NCBI RefSeq assembly: GCF_019649055.1
Contig: NW_026570235.1
Coordinates: 124,001 to 188,000 of the forward strand
Source: Paramacrobiotus metropolitanus
Lineage: Eukaryota; Tardigrada; Eutardigrada; Parachela; Macrobiotidae
Length of the DNA stretch: 64,000 nt
Direction: 5' to 3'
Shown here: piece by piece, positions 24,293 to 36,255 of the stretch
How positions within the stretch are numbered: position 1 is the stretch's first letter
Layout of the letters: every line of letters starts with the position of its first letter
Position numbers and translations under genes: made by a program
The notes under the pieces: generated by a model
Database searches by the model: none
Seen by the model: only the letters and a program-made list of their open reading frames with translations
What the model was told of the DNA's origin: nothing

Positions 24293-27200
24293 TTAGCGGC
24301 CCAGGAAGGTGTCCTTGATCTTCTCGCCCACAGGCTTGTCCTTCTCGTTAACATCGCTGGGAGTGGTCACGGATTCGGGAACAGTCGTACCGCCGCTCAC
24401 AGTGCGCCTGTAAAAGGAAATTAACCCAAAATCAATTCACCGAAGCAGGATAATTCTCCAACAATTATTAATCACTAACAAGTTAATCACAATCAAAATC
24501 ATCCGAAATTCTTTTGTGGAAAATTTTGAATTTACAATTTCAAAAAAATTTCAAGGTATACTGCGTATTATTTTATATAAAATTAAAAAAAATAGTAATT
24601 AAAAAAACGAAGTCAGTTAAAAAATAATTACCTATAATGCTTTGAAAATTTTATTTTAAAATCCAAAAAAACAGATTTATGCAAATTTGTTACCCAGCAG
24701 CGCTATCCATGGAGACTTCGATGTTGGCGGCCATGCTGCTCTTGTCCAAGGCGGTCTGGGTCAGCTGGGCACCACGCTCCACCTCGTTCTTGGCATACTT
24801 GGCCACATGCGCATCCTTGGCCTTCTCCAGTTCAGCCTCGCGTTTCTGGCGCTCAATGGTTACGTCACTGGAATCCTTGCGGATTTTTTTGGCCTCTTCC
24901 TGCACAAATCAATTCACCATGTTTAGAAAATTCTTAAAAAATTCCGGACTTCGTCAACATAAAAAACAAAACACCAGCAAAGATTATCCCCATCTTGATT
25001 AGTTTTTCTTGATTATCTATTTCGTCATTAATTTATCAATTCATCATCGTAATTAATACAGGGGTGCCGCGCCAAGTTCGGACAGTTGCGAAACATTTAT
25101 TTAAAAAAAATTACCGTATACATTTATGTTTTCGTCTTTGTATTTTCTAGTACAACTTTTAATTGGGAACCCAAAAATATCAAAGTGGAGCATATTCGCT
25201 ATGATAATAAGGGGCGGGGCGAGTGTTTAGGGGAAGGGGTAGTGGTCATTTTTCTGGCGCTTATAACTGCACCTCTGAAAAATGTAGCAAACGACATTTC
25301 TGGGTGAGCGTTTCTGAAAACTGTTAAGCGACCCAGAAGGTGTCCGTCGGGTGCCAGCAGAGGGAACTAACGCCCTCAGCGCCCGCGGCGAACTCGAAAC
25401 AAGACTCATCTCCCATAGACTTGTATGTTAAGAAGCACATCCAAAGAAATGCGGTTGCCAAGAGCACTGTTAGCATCAGATAAGATGTTAGTGTTTAAAA
25501 GAGAAGGAAGAAGGTTCCACTAGGTGGCCATAATATCGTTTAAAACTTTTCAGCTTCCTCCAATTTTTAAATACTTGTCGAATGAACTCGATTATTTCTT
25601 AGTAAGCAGTGCGATTTTTGCACCAAAAATTAAATTCTAAATTTGGCTGCCGTTCCTGAGCCTCATCTTTTTGCATGGAAACAAAATTACTGAAGGTGCT
25701 ACAGACCAAGCACTATCACGCAAAAGTTTAAAAAAAATTTAGATTTCACTGGTAGGAGTAGAGGAATTTTTTTAACTGTCCGAACTTGGCCCCCCTATTA
25801 ATAACATTTATATGGAAAGACAGTTTCATATGTTTCGGATGAGTGGCTCACAGATAACCGCATATGATTCACAGGAGTGCATGTCGGTTCATGCAAATCG
25901 TTTACAGAGCTGACTGATAACGCCTAGGCAGTTATAACTTTATCTCGTTCGTAACGATTAGTGCCGTGGTTTGGCAAATTTTGTTCGAAAATACAAAAAC
26001 TATACTTTAGCTGCCAACTGCCAAGCACCGGTGGCTGTCGGCAGCTGGTTTACATAAACATACAAACCTGCATTTTTACCACAGCTCAGCTTGGCCCAAG
26101 CATTTGAATACTCTTATATAACATTATTATGTTTTACTAAATATTTTTTCCATCATTATAACTTTTAAAAAACGAAAATACTGAAGTTGATACACGCTCA
26201 TGCATCGTCATCCTGAAAAACTGTAAATATACTGTGAAACTGTGATCTAAAGAGCGATGTGTGTATAGATTACAGAGAATACGCACAATAACCGAAATAT
26301 GACTTACGGACTTCTGTATTCTGAAAGCAGCTAAAAAATAAGTAGACACTGTAAATGAAAGTCGGCATGTGTAATTTTTCACACGCGCCATAAAATACTA
26401 ACCGATTACGTTAATTACTTGAAAAACTTATTGGCCTTGTATCTGTAAATTAAACTGATTCCTAATCATGGTAAGCACAAAACCGAAACGGTCCGCCTTT
26501 ATCTGCAGTAGATACTGCTAAATTCTAAAACAACTGTATGTTTATAAACTTATGATCAGTGCAAAATTAAATTATTTCAAAAGCGCAAGTACCTGGTATA
26601 CCGGCGGTAAAGTTGAACTCATCTCATTAAATACAGCTCGATATATTGATACTTAACATATGTGCCTATATTGGTATATGGCTATATGACATATGTATAC
26701 TGTATGCTATATGACATATGTACACAGTCACAGTATACATGTACTTACAGTATATAAAGAAAACCGCCGAAGTAAGTACTGTAATACTTTGTTTATTTTT
26801 TTAATTTTTTAATACTTTGTTTCCTATTTCTATTCATTAATATGATTAATTAACAGAAGACATTAAACAGTAATGGCTGACCTCCCATAGCAGACGCGCA
26901 CGGACGCGTACATGATAGTATTACTGTTATCAAAAGCCTCTTATCAGGATTTCACACGGAATCGCGTCGCAACGGCTGAATGCGCCAAGTTCAACTGTGC
27001 GCGCGGCAAAAGTTGTCAGTGTGGTGAAAACCCAAAACTTGATATTTCACTCGATCGCAAGCTTCATACCGCGCTGCACCACTAAATCTTGATTTCACTG
27101 GTCTTACGTTTCCAATTAATAATCATCGGCGGCAGCTTATATGGAACTATTTAATTTATTGGGATAACAACCGGGAGCATCAGGCTGTGTCATTGCGTCT

Positions 27201-29422
27201 TTAGGCAAAGATTTTGAAATCGCTTGAACAGTGCAACCGCATTTTATTACGAATTGATGCTTGCCTGCGAATGGCTACGATACTCGTATTTCTTTGTTTT
27301 GGCGAATTGTTGCACGGTTACTGTGCGCATTGCACCGTTATGAATCTCTGATTGCTTCACAATCGAACCGCACGTTTAAATTTTAATGCTAATCAAGCCA
27401 AATTGGAGTGAATGGTTTGTACAAACCATCCACAAAGAAACCCGCAGCTGTCTGCAGAATGCAGTGAGCAAAAATTCTTTTTCCAGGAAAGGATGAATAT
27501 AATTTTGCCCAAACTGTGATTAATTAACTGTTCGATGACGGTGTCAATTTTGTATCAGCCGAAAACTATTGCATCATTTTACACATACACCACAGCTACC
27601 GAATCCAAATCTCCTGCTGATTAATAAAGAATAAAAGCGCCTAAACAAATGAATCCACACAAGCGCATTAAAATTACTAGTATCGTACTACAGAATACAT
27701 ATACCGGATAATATAATATTTGGAATACAACCGCAATTAATTTCATAAACGATTGGGAGGCGGGGACGGCACAATTTGTACCGACAAAATTATTACCTTA
27801 TGTCGGATTACGACAAAAACTTCCAGGACAAATTTTGTCTTTTTCAAGACAAAAAAACACTGATTTAAGGGTGATTGTGATTCATACGTTTTCCGTATGA
27901 GTTAACGTCTAAATAGATGTACCGATATTACTATGATTCATAATTTTATTATTGATGGGGCCCGGCACCCCTGTATTATTACTTAACTTCTAAATATTAA
28001 ATGTTCAGTAGTCACGTAGTCGTTCATGCATTCTATGCGGTGTAATTGCATTTTCTTGGCGGATGAGTATGCACATATGATTTCAGTCAGATATGCCAAA
28101 CAAAGAAAAGAATGCCACAGGCCTACAGTTTTATGCAAACTAAAGTAATTTGCTGTGCATGCTATTCCAGAAACTTGCTCCTATATTGCCTATGGCAGGT
28201 CGACACAGCAAAGCAGTCTAATAAGCTCACAAAATACAAGATGCAAAAAAATCAAAACAGTTACAAGTGCGAAGTAAATAACTGAAAAGTGCAGTTCAAG
28301 AGAACGGGAAACGATCAGCACATACCTCATCTTCTTTTGGGGATGTCTTTTCGAGTTTCTTCTCGTGACCTCGGTCAACAGCGTCCTTTTCGCCGGTATG
28401 CTGCTTCTCCAGCTCCTTGCGGAACTTCGGAAATTCCTCCTATACTAGAATTATACATAACATCAACAAATCAGCAAACTGAAATGTAAATACTCAATAA
28501 TTCAAGATAAATACCCAAATACCAAGGCGGTTTACCGAAGATAAATACACTTCAATAATAATTTACAACGAAGTTTTTTGTACGGAGGTGTACGTATAAG
28601 AGAGGTTTCACTGTACTGTATAACTATTATGAAAGCGCCTTTAGAATTTAGAAGACAAGTGTACGTTTACTACTAAAAGCGTACATGAAGTTCAGGTTTT
28701 ACCCAGTACTTTAGCTAATATGGCGCATTTCGGTACAGAATTTATCGTACGTAGTAGAGAGGTGTACGTTTATTTAGAAAGGGTGTACATATGGCAAGGT
28801 TTCACTGTACTTAGCGAAGCCTCTGGCGTTGTCGAACTTCTCGCTCTTTCCATCCAGGTATAACTCAACGGTACGTTCGTCGACCGAGAGCACACCGACC
28901 GGTCCATTCAGGCTGTCTGGACTCACCAGCCCGTGGAACTGTGGGCCAAGCGTAGGAGACAAGCAACCCAGCAACACGTTGACCTTGGGTGGCGCATGGT
29001 CGAACGTGAATTCCTTAAGCTCAGGTATTTTCGGGAAAGCTTGACCTTTTGCTGAAAAACAGCAAAATGCTATGTGTAAACAGCGAGAAAAAGCAGATCA
29101 ACGAATAATACTACCGTACATACAACGTAAAAAGTTTGTTTTTACCGAGTGGTGCTCGCTGATTTGCATATTGTAAACAAAATATTTAGCTAGTACGTAA
29201 AAAGTCGCCATTTCATTGATTTCAATCTTCAAACTACTAAAAAATCCGTTGAGAAATAGTATTCATAACTTGGGCGCAGGAAAGCGAAACGTTAGACAAC
29301 TACGTTATTTCAGCAATGACATTACAGAGACTGTTATTGTACTTACAGATGCGCAATAGAATATAAAACGGAGCATCGAAGGTCGTGTCGTCTTTCTTCG
29401 CGTCCTTCGTTTTGTCAGCCAT
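24293..29422 (-). CDS. Cytosolic abundant heat-soluble (CAHS) family protein
   Basis: Minus-strand exons are 29347-29422, about 28789-29051, 28326-28439, 24694-24899 and 24293-24407. Exon 1 reads MADKTKDAKKDDTTFDAPFY. Exons 3-5 carry the CAHS core: FRKELEKQH, then EEAKKIRK, IERQKREAELEKA, KYAKNEVERGAQLTQ, NIEVSMDSAAG and TVSGGTTVPES. That Lys/Glu-rich amphipathic helix is what lets the family form filaments and gels on drying. The end of exon 2 is uncertain: a good donor at 28810 leaves the wrong phase, while one at 28788 restores it (257 residues in total). The N-terminal half (HAPPKVNVLLGCLSP, SVDERTVELYLDG) is divergent from common CAHS. Intron 3 is 3.4 kb and full of repeats, unusual for a family with compact genes. 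It is divergent to NOG1 with about 30 bp between. Confidence 0.8.
25059..25796. mobile_element. Small TIR element (MITE-like) in the CAHS intron
   Basis: The left end CAGGGGTGCCGCG continues into GCCAAGTTCGGACAGTT. The same 17 bases appear inverted at the right end (AACTGTCCGAACTTGGC, 25774-25790), followed by CCCCCT. The 7-bp direct repeat ATTAATA flanks it (25052-25058 and 25797-25803) as a probable target duplication. Length is 738 bp with no coding frame, so it is non-autonomous. A CAGGGG start is common in hAT-like elements, but those make 8-bp duplications, so the family is left open. Confidence 0.65.
25804..27973 (+). repeat. About 2.2-kb interspersed repeat, copy 1 (in CAHS intron)
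   Basis: This block is present in inverted orientation at 30726-33167. Matching landmarks are AACATTTATATGGAAAGAC at one end, GTCGGTTCATGCAAATCG and TTTATCTCGTTCG inside, and TTATTATTGATGGGG at the other. The two copies differ by many substitutions and indels. No coding frame survives. The right side ends with CGGCACCCCTG at 27963-27973, the complement of the MITE's outer end, so a larger TIR element (25059-27973) with the MITE end reused is possible. Confidence 0.7.
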
Positions 29423-30725
29423 GGTGTGAATATGTAGAGGGAATGCTGGTAGCGAGTGCTATATCAAAGATCCTTCGCGGATCAGATTCTAGACATAATC
29501 CTGTCGAAGACCCAGCGCAAGACCCTGACCGTCGTCCATCGACATTACCAGATTTCCCGCATCCGCTCCTTCTGTATGCGTAAAGTTCGCTTTGCGCAAC
29601 AGAATTTCCATGATAAATTATCGCAGATTATCCAGGATTTCCCCAAATTAGAGGTAGGGATGCTGCGAACCGTGTGCATCGTTTCCGTGCAGTGTGGGAA
29701 AGGATTACGCATGCTTGCTGAAATATGGAGATTCTCTATATCGGTGCAAACAACTTAAACGGGCAGCATTGGGACGGTAAGCGATGTAGAACTTTTTTTG
29801 GTCATTTTATTTGCAAGTTTTCGGACTTTCGGGTTTAGGAGCACGTTTATTCCATCAAAATCGCCTGTTTTATCGGTTTTGAACTGCAACCTGCGTGCAG
29901 CAGTAATCTTCGGTAAATTTGTGCGGAAGCGTGATGTTTCACCACGCTTTTCGAATTGCTGGAACATTACTGAAGCTATTGTTAAAAAAGAAATGACAAT
30001 TGACGCAGAATTGTGCCGTGGTTTTTGGATTATTTAAATTTGTTAATTGTGTCACGTGAGTCTTTTGGTTGTCTAACCGGATCATTCATTGTATTCCTTG
30101 ATGGTTGGATTGTAGAATGGCCACCATAATGAAACGTCAGAATTCCAGTTTGTCCTACCTGGAACAAGTCCGCCAGCATCTCAGTCGTCTGCCCAGCATC
30201 GATCCCAACACGCGCACCCTCCTCATTACCGGCTTTCCCAACGTGGGAAAGTCCAGTTTCATCAATAAAATCACGAGGGCTGATGTTGATGTCCAGCCGT
30301 ATCCCTTCACCACCAAATCCCTCTTTGTTGGCCACATGGACTATCGGTATCTGCGCTGGCAGGTGAGATCGTGTTTCTTTGCGCGCTGATTATCGGTACT
30401 TCGATACGGAGTCGGAATACTAAAATAAGAATTAGAGGCGGAATTGTTGAGTTATACTTATGGTTAGACCACGTTACTGTCTATTTTTTTCAGTTTTCGG
30501 TACGAGTACTATATATTTACCATCATTAATTTTTATTCTGGTTAATTTCGGATGACCCGTTTTACATTCGAGTACTTATTTGCCTTTCTTGGCATTCGAA
30601 AAATTTGCTTTTACCGTAATTTTATGGAGAGCGGAAACGCTTTTTTTCTAATGATTGTGTAGCATTAAAGGAACAGATCTTTTCGCTGCTCAGTTTTTAA
30701 TGTTGTCAGGTGGTCGACACACCCG

Positions 30726-33167
30726 CCCCATCAATAATAAACATATGAATCATAGTAATATCGGTACATCTATTTAGACGTTAACTCATATGGGAAACGT
30801 ATGGATCACAATCACCCTTAAATCAGTGTTTTTTTGTCTCGAAAAAGACAAAATTTGTCCTGGAAGTATTTTGTCGTAATCCGACTTAAAATATTAATTT
30901 TGTCGGTATTAATTGTGCCCTCCCTTGCCCCCAATCGTTTACGAAATTAACTGCGGCTGTTTTCTAAATATGTATTATATTAAATGTCTTGTGTAATACA
31001 TGTACAATATTAGTGATTTTAATGAGCTTGTGCGCGTTCTTTTGTATAGTCGCTTTTCTTTATTAATCATCAGGGCGATTCAGATGGTGTATGTACGTAT
31101 AACTGTTGCAATAGTGACTGATGCACAAAAGACACCGGCATCGAAAAGTTAATTAATCCCAGTTTGGGAAAAATCATTTTCATCCTTTCCTGGAAGAAAA
31201 ATATTTGCTCACTGCATTCTGCGGACAGTTGCCGGTTTCTGTGTGGATGGTTTGTACAAATCATCCACTCCAATTTCGCTTGATTAGCATTAAAATTACG
31301 TAAAACATGTGCGTCGATTGTGAAGCAATTAGAGATTCATAACGGTGCAATGCGCACAATAATAATTGTGCAACAATTCGCAATCGCTGCTTCCAAAAGC
31401 AAAGAAATAAGCATAATTCGTAACAAAATGCGGCTGCACTGTTCAGGCGATTTCGGAATCTTTGCCTAAAAACGCAATGACGCAGCCTGAAGCTTCCGGT
31501 TAATATCACAATAAATTAAATAGTTCCATATGAGCTGCCGTGGATAATTACTTATTTGTAAACGTAACACCAGTGAATTCAAGATCTAGATTTAGTGGTG
31601 CAGTGCGGTATGATCGACTGAAATATCAAGTTTTGAGTTTGCATCGCACTGAGAACATTTGCCGCGCGCAATTGAACTGTATGGCGCATTCAGCCGTTGC
31701 GACACGGCTCCGTGTGAAATCCTGATAAGAGACGTTTGATAGCAGTAATATTATCATGTACGCGTCCGTGCGTATCTGCTATGGGAGGTCAGCTATTAAC
31801 TGTTTAACGTCTTGTGCTGATTAATCATATATATGGTTAATGAAAAGAAATAGGAAAAATAAAATAAACAAGGTATTACAATACTTCGGCGGTGTCCCAT
31901 ATATGCTGTATTAAAGTATACTGTTGCCGTATACATATATAAGTGCCTACATATAGCGATATAGGTACATATATTGAGTACTATTTAAGTATAATTATAT
32001 GTATATATTATATCGGTGGCACTTTACAAATATTATGTTACAATCACAAATCTAGAGAGAAAGAGTACGTAGAGTACGTGGATTGCAGAGAGTACGTGCA
32101 ATAACCGAGATATGATTAAATTTATGAACTTCTGTATTTTGGGAGCAGTTAAAATGAGTAGGCACTGTAAATGAAAGTCGGCAAGTGTAATTTTTCACAC
32201 GCGCCATGAAATACTAACCGATTATGTGCGTTAATTAACCAAAAAATTAATAGGCCTTGTATTATACTTAAATTAAACCGATTCCTAATCATGATTAAAG
32301 CACAAAACCGAAACGGTCCGCTTTTATCTATAGCACTTATTGCTGAATTCTGAAATAACTGCATGCTCACAAGCTTGTGATAATGCAAGAATAAATTATT
32401 TCAGAAGCCCACATACATGGTATACTGGCGGTAAAGCTAAACTGATCTAACTAAATACAGCTCGAGATACATACGTACGTAATGCAGATGCATAATGATA
32501 AATGTTGCATACTGCGCCTCATGCATAATTACCGATTAGGGTCACATTTCATAACCGGTTACATATTAAGAAAAGAAAACAAAGAAAAACATAATATTTT
32601 AAAATACGTCAAGATTTATAGAGGTTTCTTAGGATTTTATTTAATAGGGTTCTGTAATACAGTCGGAAGTCTCGCAACGCATTGAAAATTATACCGTACC
32701 TGCGCAAGCAAACGCGCACAATGGGTGACTAGAAAGTGAAGCGGCTGATCACCTTATTTTCACAGTTTTTCACAATGACGATGCATGAGCGTGTATCAAC
32801 TTGAGCATCTCTTTTTAAAAATTAGAAAAAGGAAAAAATATTTAATAAAAACCAGGCAAAAATGCATAAAGTATTTAAAAATATACAAAGTGTATGCAAC
32901 TAAGCTTTTGCCGATAAAATGCAGGATTACAGCTAGTATGTGTATAATATAGCTGCCGATAGATGCTTGGCACTGCAGTATTTTCGAATAAAATTTGCCA
33001 AACCACGACAATACTCGTGCCGAACGAGATAAAGTTATCACTGCCCAGGGGTTATCAGTAAGCGCTGAAAGCGATTTGCATGAACCGACATGCAAACCTG
33101 TGTAACACATGCGTTTTTTTGTGAATCACTCATCCGAAACATATAAAACCGTCTTTCCATATAAATG
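30726..33167 (-). mobile_element. Interspersed repeat, copy 2, inserted inside a NOG1 exon
   Basis: It is the inverted homologue of 25804-27960, about 280 bases longer, and sits between the two halves of one coding exon: VVDTPG wording ends at 30725 and GILDAQL resumes at 33194. CCG/CCCG is shared at both edges, compatible with a very short target duplication. No coding frame. There is no GT at the left edge and no in-frame AG at the right edge, so it cannot be removed as a normal intron without losing the G3 motif. Confidence 0.65.
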
Positions 33168-33219
33168 TTCCAGCTGTGCATCGAGGATACCGGCCGGTAT
33201 CCTCGATGCACAGCTGGAA
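33168..33219. repeat. Perfect 52-bp palindrome at the repeat/exon junction
   Basis: Arms of 26 bases (33168-33193 and 33194-33219) are exact reverse complements without spacer (centre ACCGG|CCGGT). The right arm is NOG1 coding sequence (GILDAQLEE). The left arm is an inverted copy of it added to the end of the inserted repeat. Confidence 0.95.
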
Positions 33220-35000
33220 GAACGAAATACGATCGAAATGCAAGCGATCACAGCGCTGGCCCATCTCCGAGCTGCTGTTTTATACGTCATGGATATCTCT
33301 GAACAGTGCGGTCGGACACTGCAGGAACAAGTAAATTATCCGTTTGCCGTTTTGGTTGGCAAAAACTTACGCAGCGAATCTGTTTTGCTTAGGTGCAACT
33401 TTTCAACAATATCAAGCCATTGTTTGCCAATAAGCCCTTAATCATCGTTGTCAACAAAACTGATATTACTCGACCAGAAGATATGCGACCCGATGAAAAG
33501 GTGAGTGAGGAAAAGCATTATAAGTTAGCATAAATCTGGTGGTTACAAAATTTGTTGACATATACGTTGGCTGGAAATGGCTGAAGAATACGTTCTCGAT
33601 CTGAAAAGTAAGACTTGGGTTTTGGCGGATTGCGCACTTTGTGCAGTGTTGGCAATAAGCCTGATGTGTGTGGTGTTGCGTGTAGAACATTATTTGGAAA
33701 TTCCGGAGAAGGAGCGCTATGATGTCATTCCGGAAATGTGGAACGGAAAGAATATCGCGGATTATGTTGACCCTGAAATTTTTGCTGTGAGATTTTCGGT
33801 TTATAGCGCCACAAGTTGAGGTTCAAATGAAAATTGCTTTTGTTTTTTCATCAGAGATTAGAACAATTAGAAAAGGAAGAGGAGGAAAGGGAAGCGCGGG
33901 GCGATTATGACGATGAAATGGAAGAGGACGATGAGGAAATGGAAAAGATCAGGATACAGGCCAAAGAGTAAGCAGTTTTACCTTTTGAGCGGTGCAGTGG
34001 AGACGTTTGGAAGTCAACGTATTTGTTCGTGTTATGATTCCATTTGTGTTTTGTATAGGATTCGGCGCCGGAAGGCAGTGATGCACGAGGAATCCCGCGT
34101 TAACAGCACCAATAAACCGCGTATGGCCCGTGCGACAGGCCGCAAACGCGATCGCAGTGAGAGTCGACTGCGTGCGCAGATGGAGGATTTGGGTATCGAC
34201 GGGGAGGAATTGAGCGGAAAACGACAGGCACGCTCCGTGACGGAGGGCAGTCGGGTACGGGAGGCCAAAGCCAAGCGACAGCGCCTGATCAGTGCCAGCG
34301 CCGGCAGTCGGGTGCGCTCGTCATCACGCGTGCCGCGAGATCAATCTGGACTGCGGGATGAGAAGGTCAGTTGCTGCTGTTATTACCACCTAATTGTTGT
34401 GTATGTGTGGGTTGCAGTATTGTCCAAAATTTGCACGAGTAGCTTTTTGTTTCGGTTCCCAGTACCTCCGTATCATTATTGGTTGGAGTATGTCGTGCTC
34501 TGCATTTTTATCGTTGTAAACCAATGTTTCTAACTTTGTACTGTAGATAGTAATTGAAGACTGTTATGATTTTGCAGTATTGGTTTACTTGATATGATCT
34601 TATTGGTTTACTTGTTAGTTTGTTAGCATACGGTAATCTTGACCTGTTGAGGAGAGCAGACTTTGTTCGACATTTGTTTGAATGAGATGGAGTTGTATAA
34701 TGTTTGTTACGTGTATCGCAGAAGCCTGGGTCGCAGCACTGCGCTGATTTCATATACTGTAGTAACTGGATGTATGAAAAAAATTTTTTTCCTATCAGAT
34801 GGTCGAGAAGGCGAAGAAGATGAGGAAACATGCTCAGAATCGTATGAACCATCAAGCCAAGAAGGGTGAAGCCGACCGAAAGATTCTCAATATGAAACCG
34901 AAACATCTCTTCGCCGGCAAACGTACTGTTGGAAAGACCGCTCGCCGGTAGTTGTTTCTTCTTTCTTTTTTTTAAAAGGACACTATGTTGTGGGCGCAGA

Positions 35001-35007
35001 ATGAATA
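35001..35007 (+). terminator. Poly(A) signal downstream of NOG1
   Basis: AATAAA (in GAATGAATAAAGAG) lies about 50 bases after the NOG1 stop at 34951, a normal distance. Confidence 0.4.
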
Positions 35008-35388
35008 AAGAGAACTAACGAATACGACTTCTATAAGGACAACTGTTTTATTTTGCTTGATGATTGGCTTTAACTTTTAACAGTGAGTGGTATAAAAATC
35101 ACGTCGTCTGCCTTGTCATACTGGCAACCAGTACAGAAATCTCATCCAAATAATTTTGTAAAACTGAGCAAAATACGGTGACGTGTAGTTAACAAGAGAT
35201 CATATAATTATGCACAAAACAGATCCGAAATTATCCAGAAAAGTGCGTTATATCTTTTATGAGATGGAGCACAGGAATGTATGCAAGAATGCAAAAGCAG
35301 ATTTTCAGACTACATTCTTCCTAAATTCTAGCAACTGAAAAGCAATACTGAGGCGGCACTTACATCCTCAAAGGCTCAAACAACATAT

Positions 35389-35911
35389 CTATCGAACCCA
35401 TGGCAGACAATAATCGCCGTTTAACATACGACGCGCACCACGCAGCGCCAGATGTTTAGCCTGCTCGTGGCCTAAGTTGCCAGACTGCGGATGAAGTATT
35501 CCTGCAACAACAGGGAATTTCACGCAAAACCTTCGCAATTTTACCGCTCTGATGCAAAAAAAAACAAGGCCATCGTTGTATCGATACTGACAAATTTTCT
35601 AGAACAAGATGGCAAAATAGAAGCAGATAATGCTGCATGGGAAGACACCATGAAAGATAGAAATCTGACAAAAAAAATGCAGCGCGAGACGGGATTGTTT
35701 AAAAAATTAATAACTAAATGACTTTAAAGCTCGAGAGAACAGTTGCGTCATTAAACCATTCCAACAGATATTACCATTCGAATCCGCTCGCCACCGAAAC
35801 GCTCCATAATTTTATCCAGTTCTATGAGATCCTCCGCATAAGCAACAGGCTGATTATGGATATCCAGCCAGTGGTCTGCTTTCCACCCTTCCATCCATCC
35901 CTCCAAAATAC
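35389..35911 (-). pseudogene. RNase H-like C-terminal fragment
   Basis: The minus-strand exon 35911-35775 encodes a segment (EGWMEGWKADHWLDI, AYAEDLIELDKIM) like the handle and helix region of RNase H1. The block ending at 35389 encodes a segment with LGHEQAKHLALRGARRM, like the final NEEADRLAREGA helix. The phase between the blocks does not match (first ends in phase 0, second needs phase 1), and the intervening motif is not seen. No upstream exon with the catalytic Asp and Glu is found. RNase H1 makes the best fit, but a retroelement RNase H cannot be excluded. Confidence 0.45.
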
Positions 35912-36255
35912 CTGGGAATTAAAAGGAAATAATGTCGTTAATGCATATATTACGGTATTTACGAGCACTCAGTAAAACGGGTCAAAAAAACCTTCCACTA
36001 TCTGAAGTTGATAAATGAGGCAAACACTTATATATCCAATTCGACTCAAAACGAAGGTCAATGCAGCAAGCGAAAAACATGCAAAATACAGTCGCATGGT
36101 ACGAGCTCGATTTAATACGGATCGATTCACACAAAAACAATACGCCAAATAGCCAATAGTACGAGTAACTGATATATCACACAAACATAGATAAGCCAAT
36201 AATAATTAAATTATAATAAAAACTCATAAGTAAATAAAAATAACAAAAATATCGG

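Larger units (their letters stand above)
29453..34951 (+). pseudogene. GTPBP4: NOG1 / GTPBP4 nucleolar GTPase, interrupted and internally deleted copy
   Basis: Exon-like blocks are 29453-29653 ([17 protein letters not shown]), 30116-30362 (G1 motif GFPNVGKSS), 30710-30725, 33194-33330 ([16 protein letters not shown]), 33393-33500 (G4 VVNKTD), 33571-33607, 33686-33786, 33855-33967, 34059-34365 and 34799-34951 (stop). Together they follow NOG1, the GTPase needed for 60S ribosome maturation. Four defects stand out. No start codon precedes the first block. The roughly 65 residues between the FPKLE and MATIMKR blocks are absent. The G3 motif DTPG is split by a 2.4-kb repeat. About 150-200 residues between NKTD and LEMAEEYVLDL are gone, with no acceptor at the join (33570). 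The remaining blocks have no stops, so the damage is recent, or this is one damaged allele or copy. Confidence 0.8.

Noticed and set aside
26680-26760. CATATG/ATACTGTAT-rich stretch as a functional palindrome
   Set aside because: Low-complexity AT repeats within the interspersed element, without a stable unique stem.
30726-33193. The NOG1 insertion as a transposon-derived intron
   Set aside because: No GT at the left edge, and no AG at the right edge that keeps the frame; canonical splicing would lose the G3 motif.
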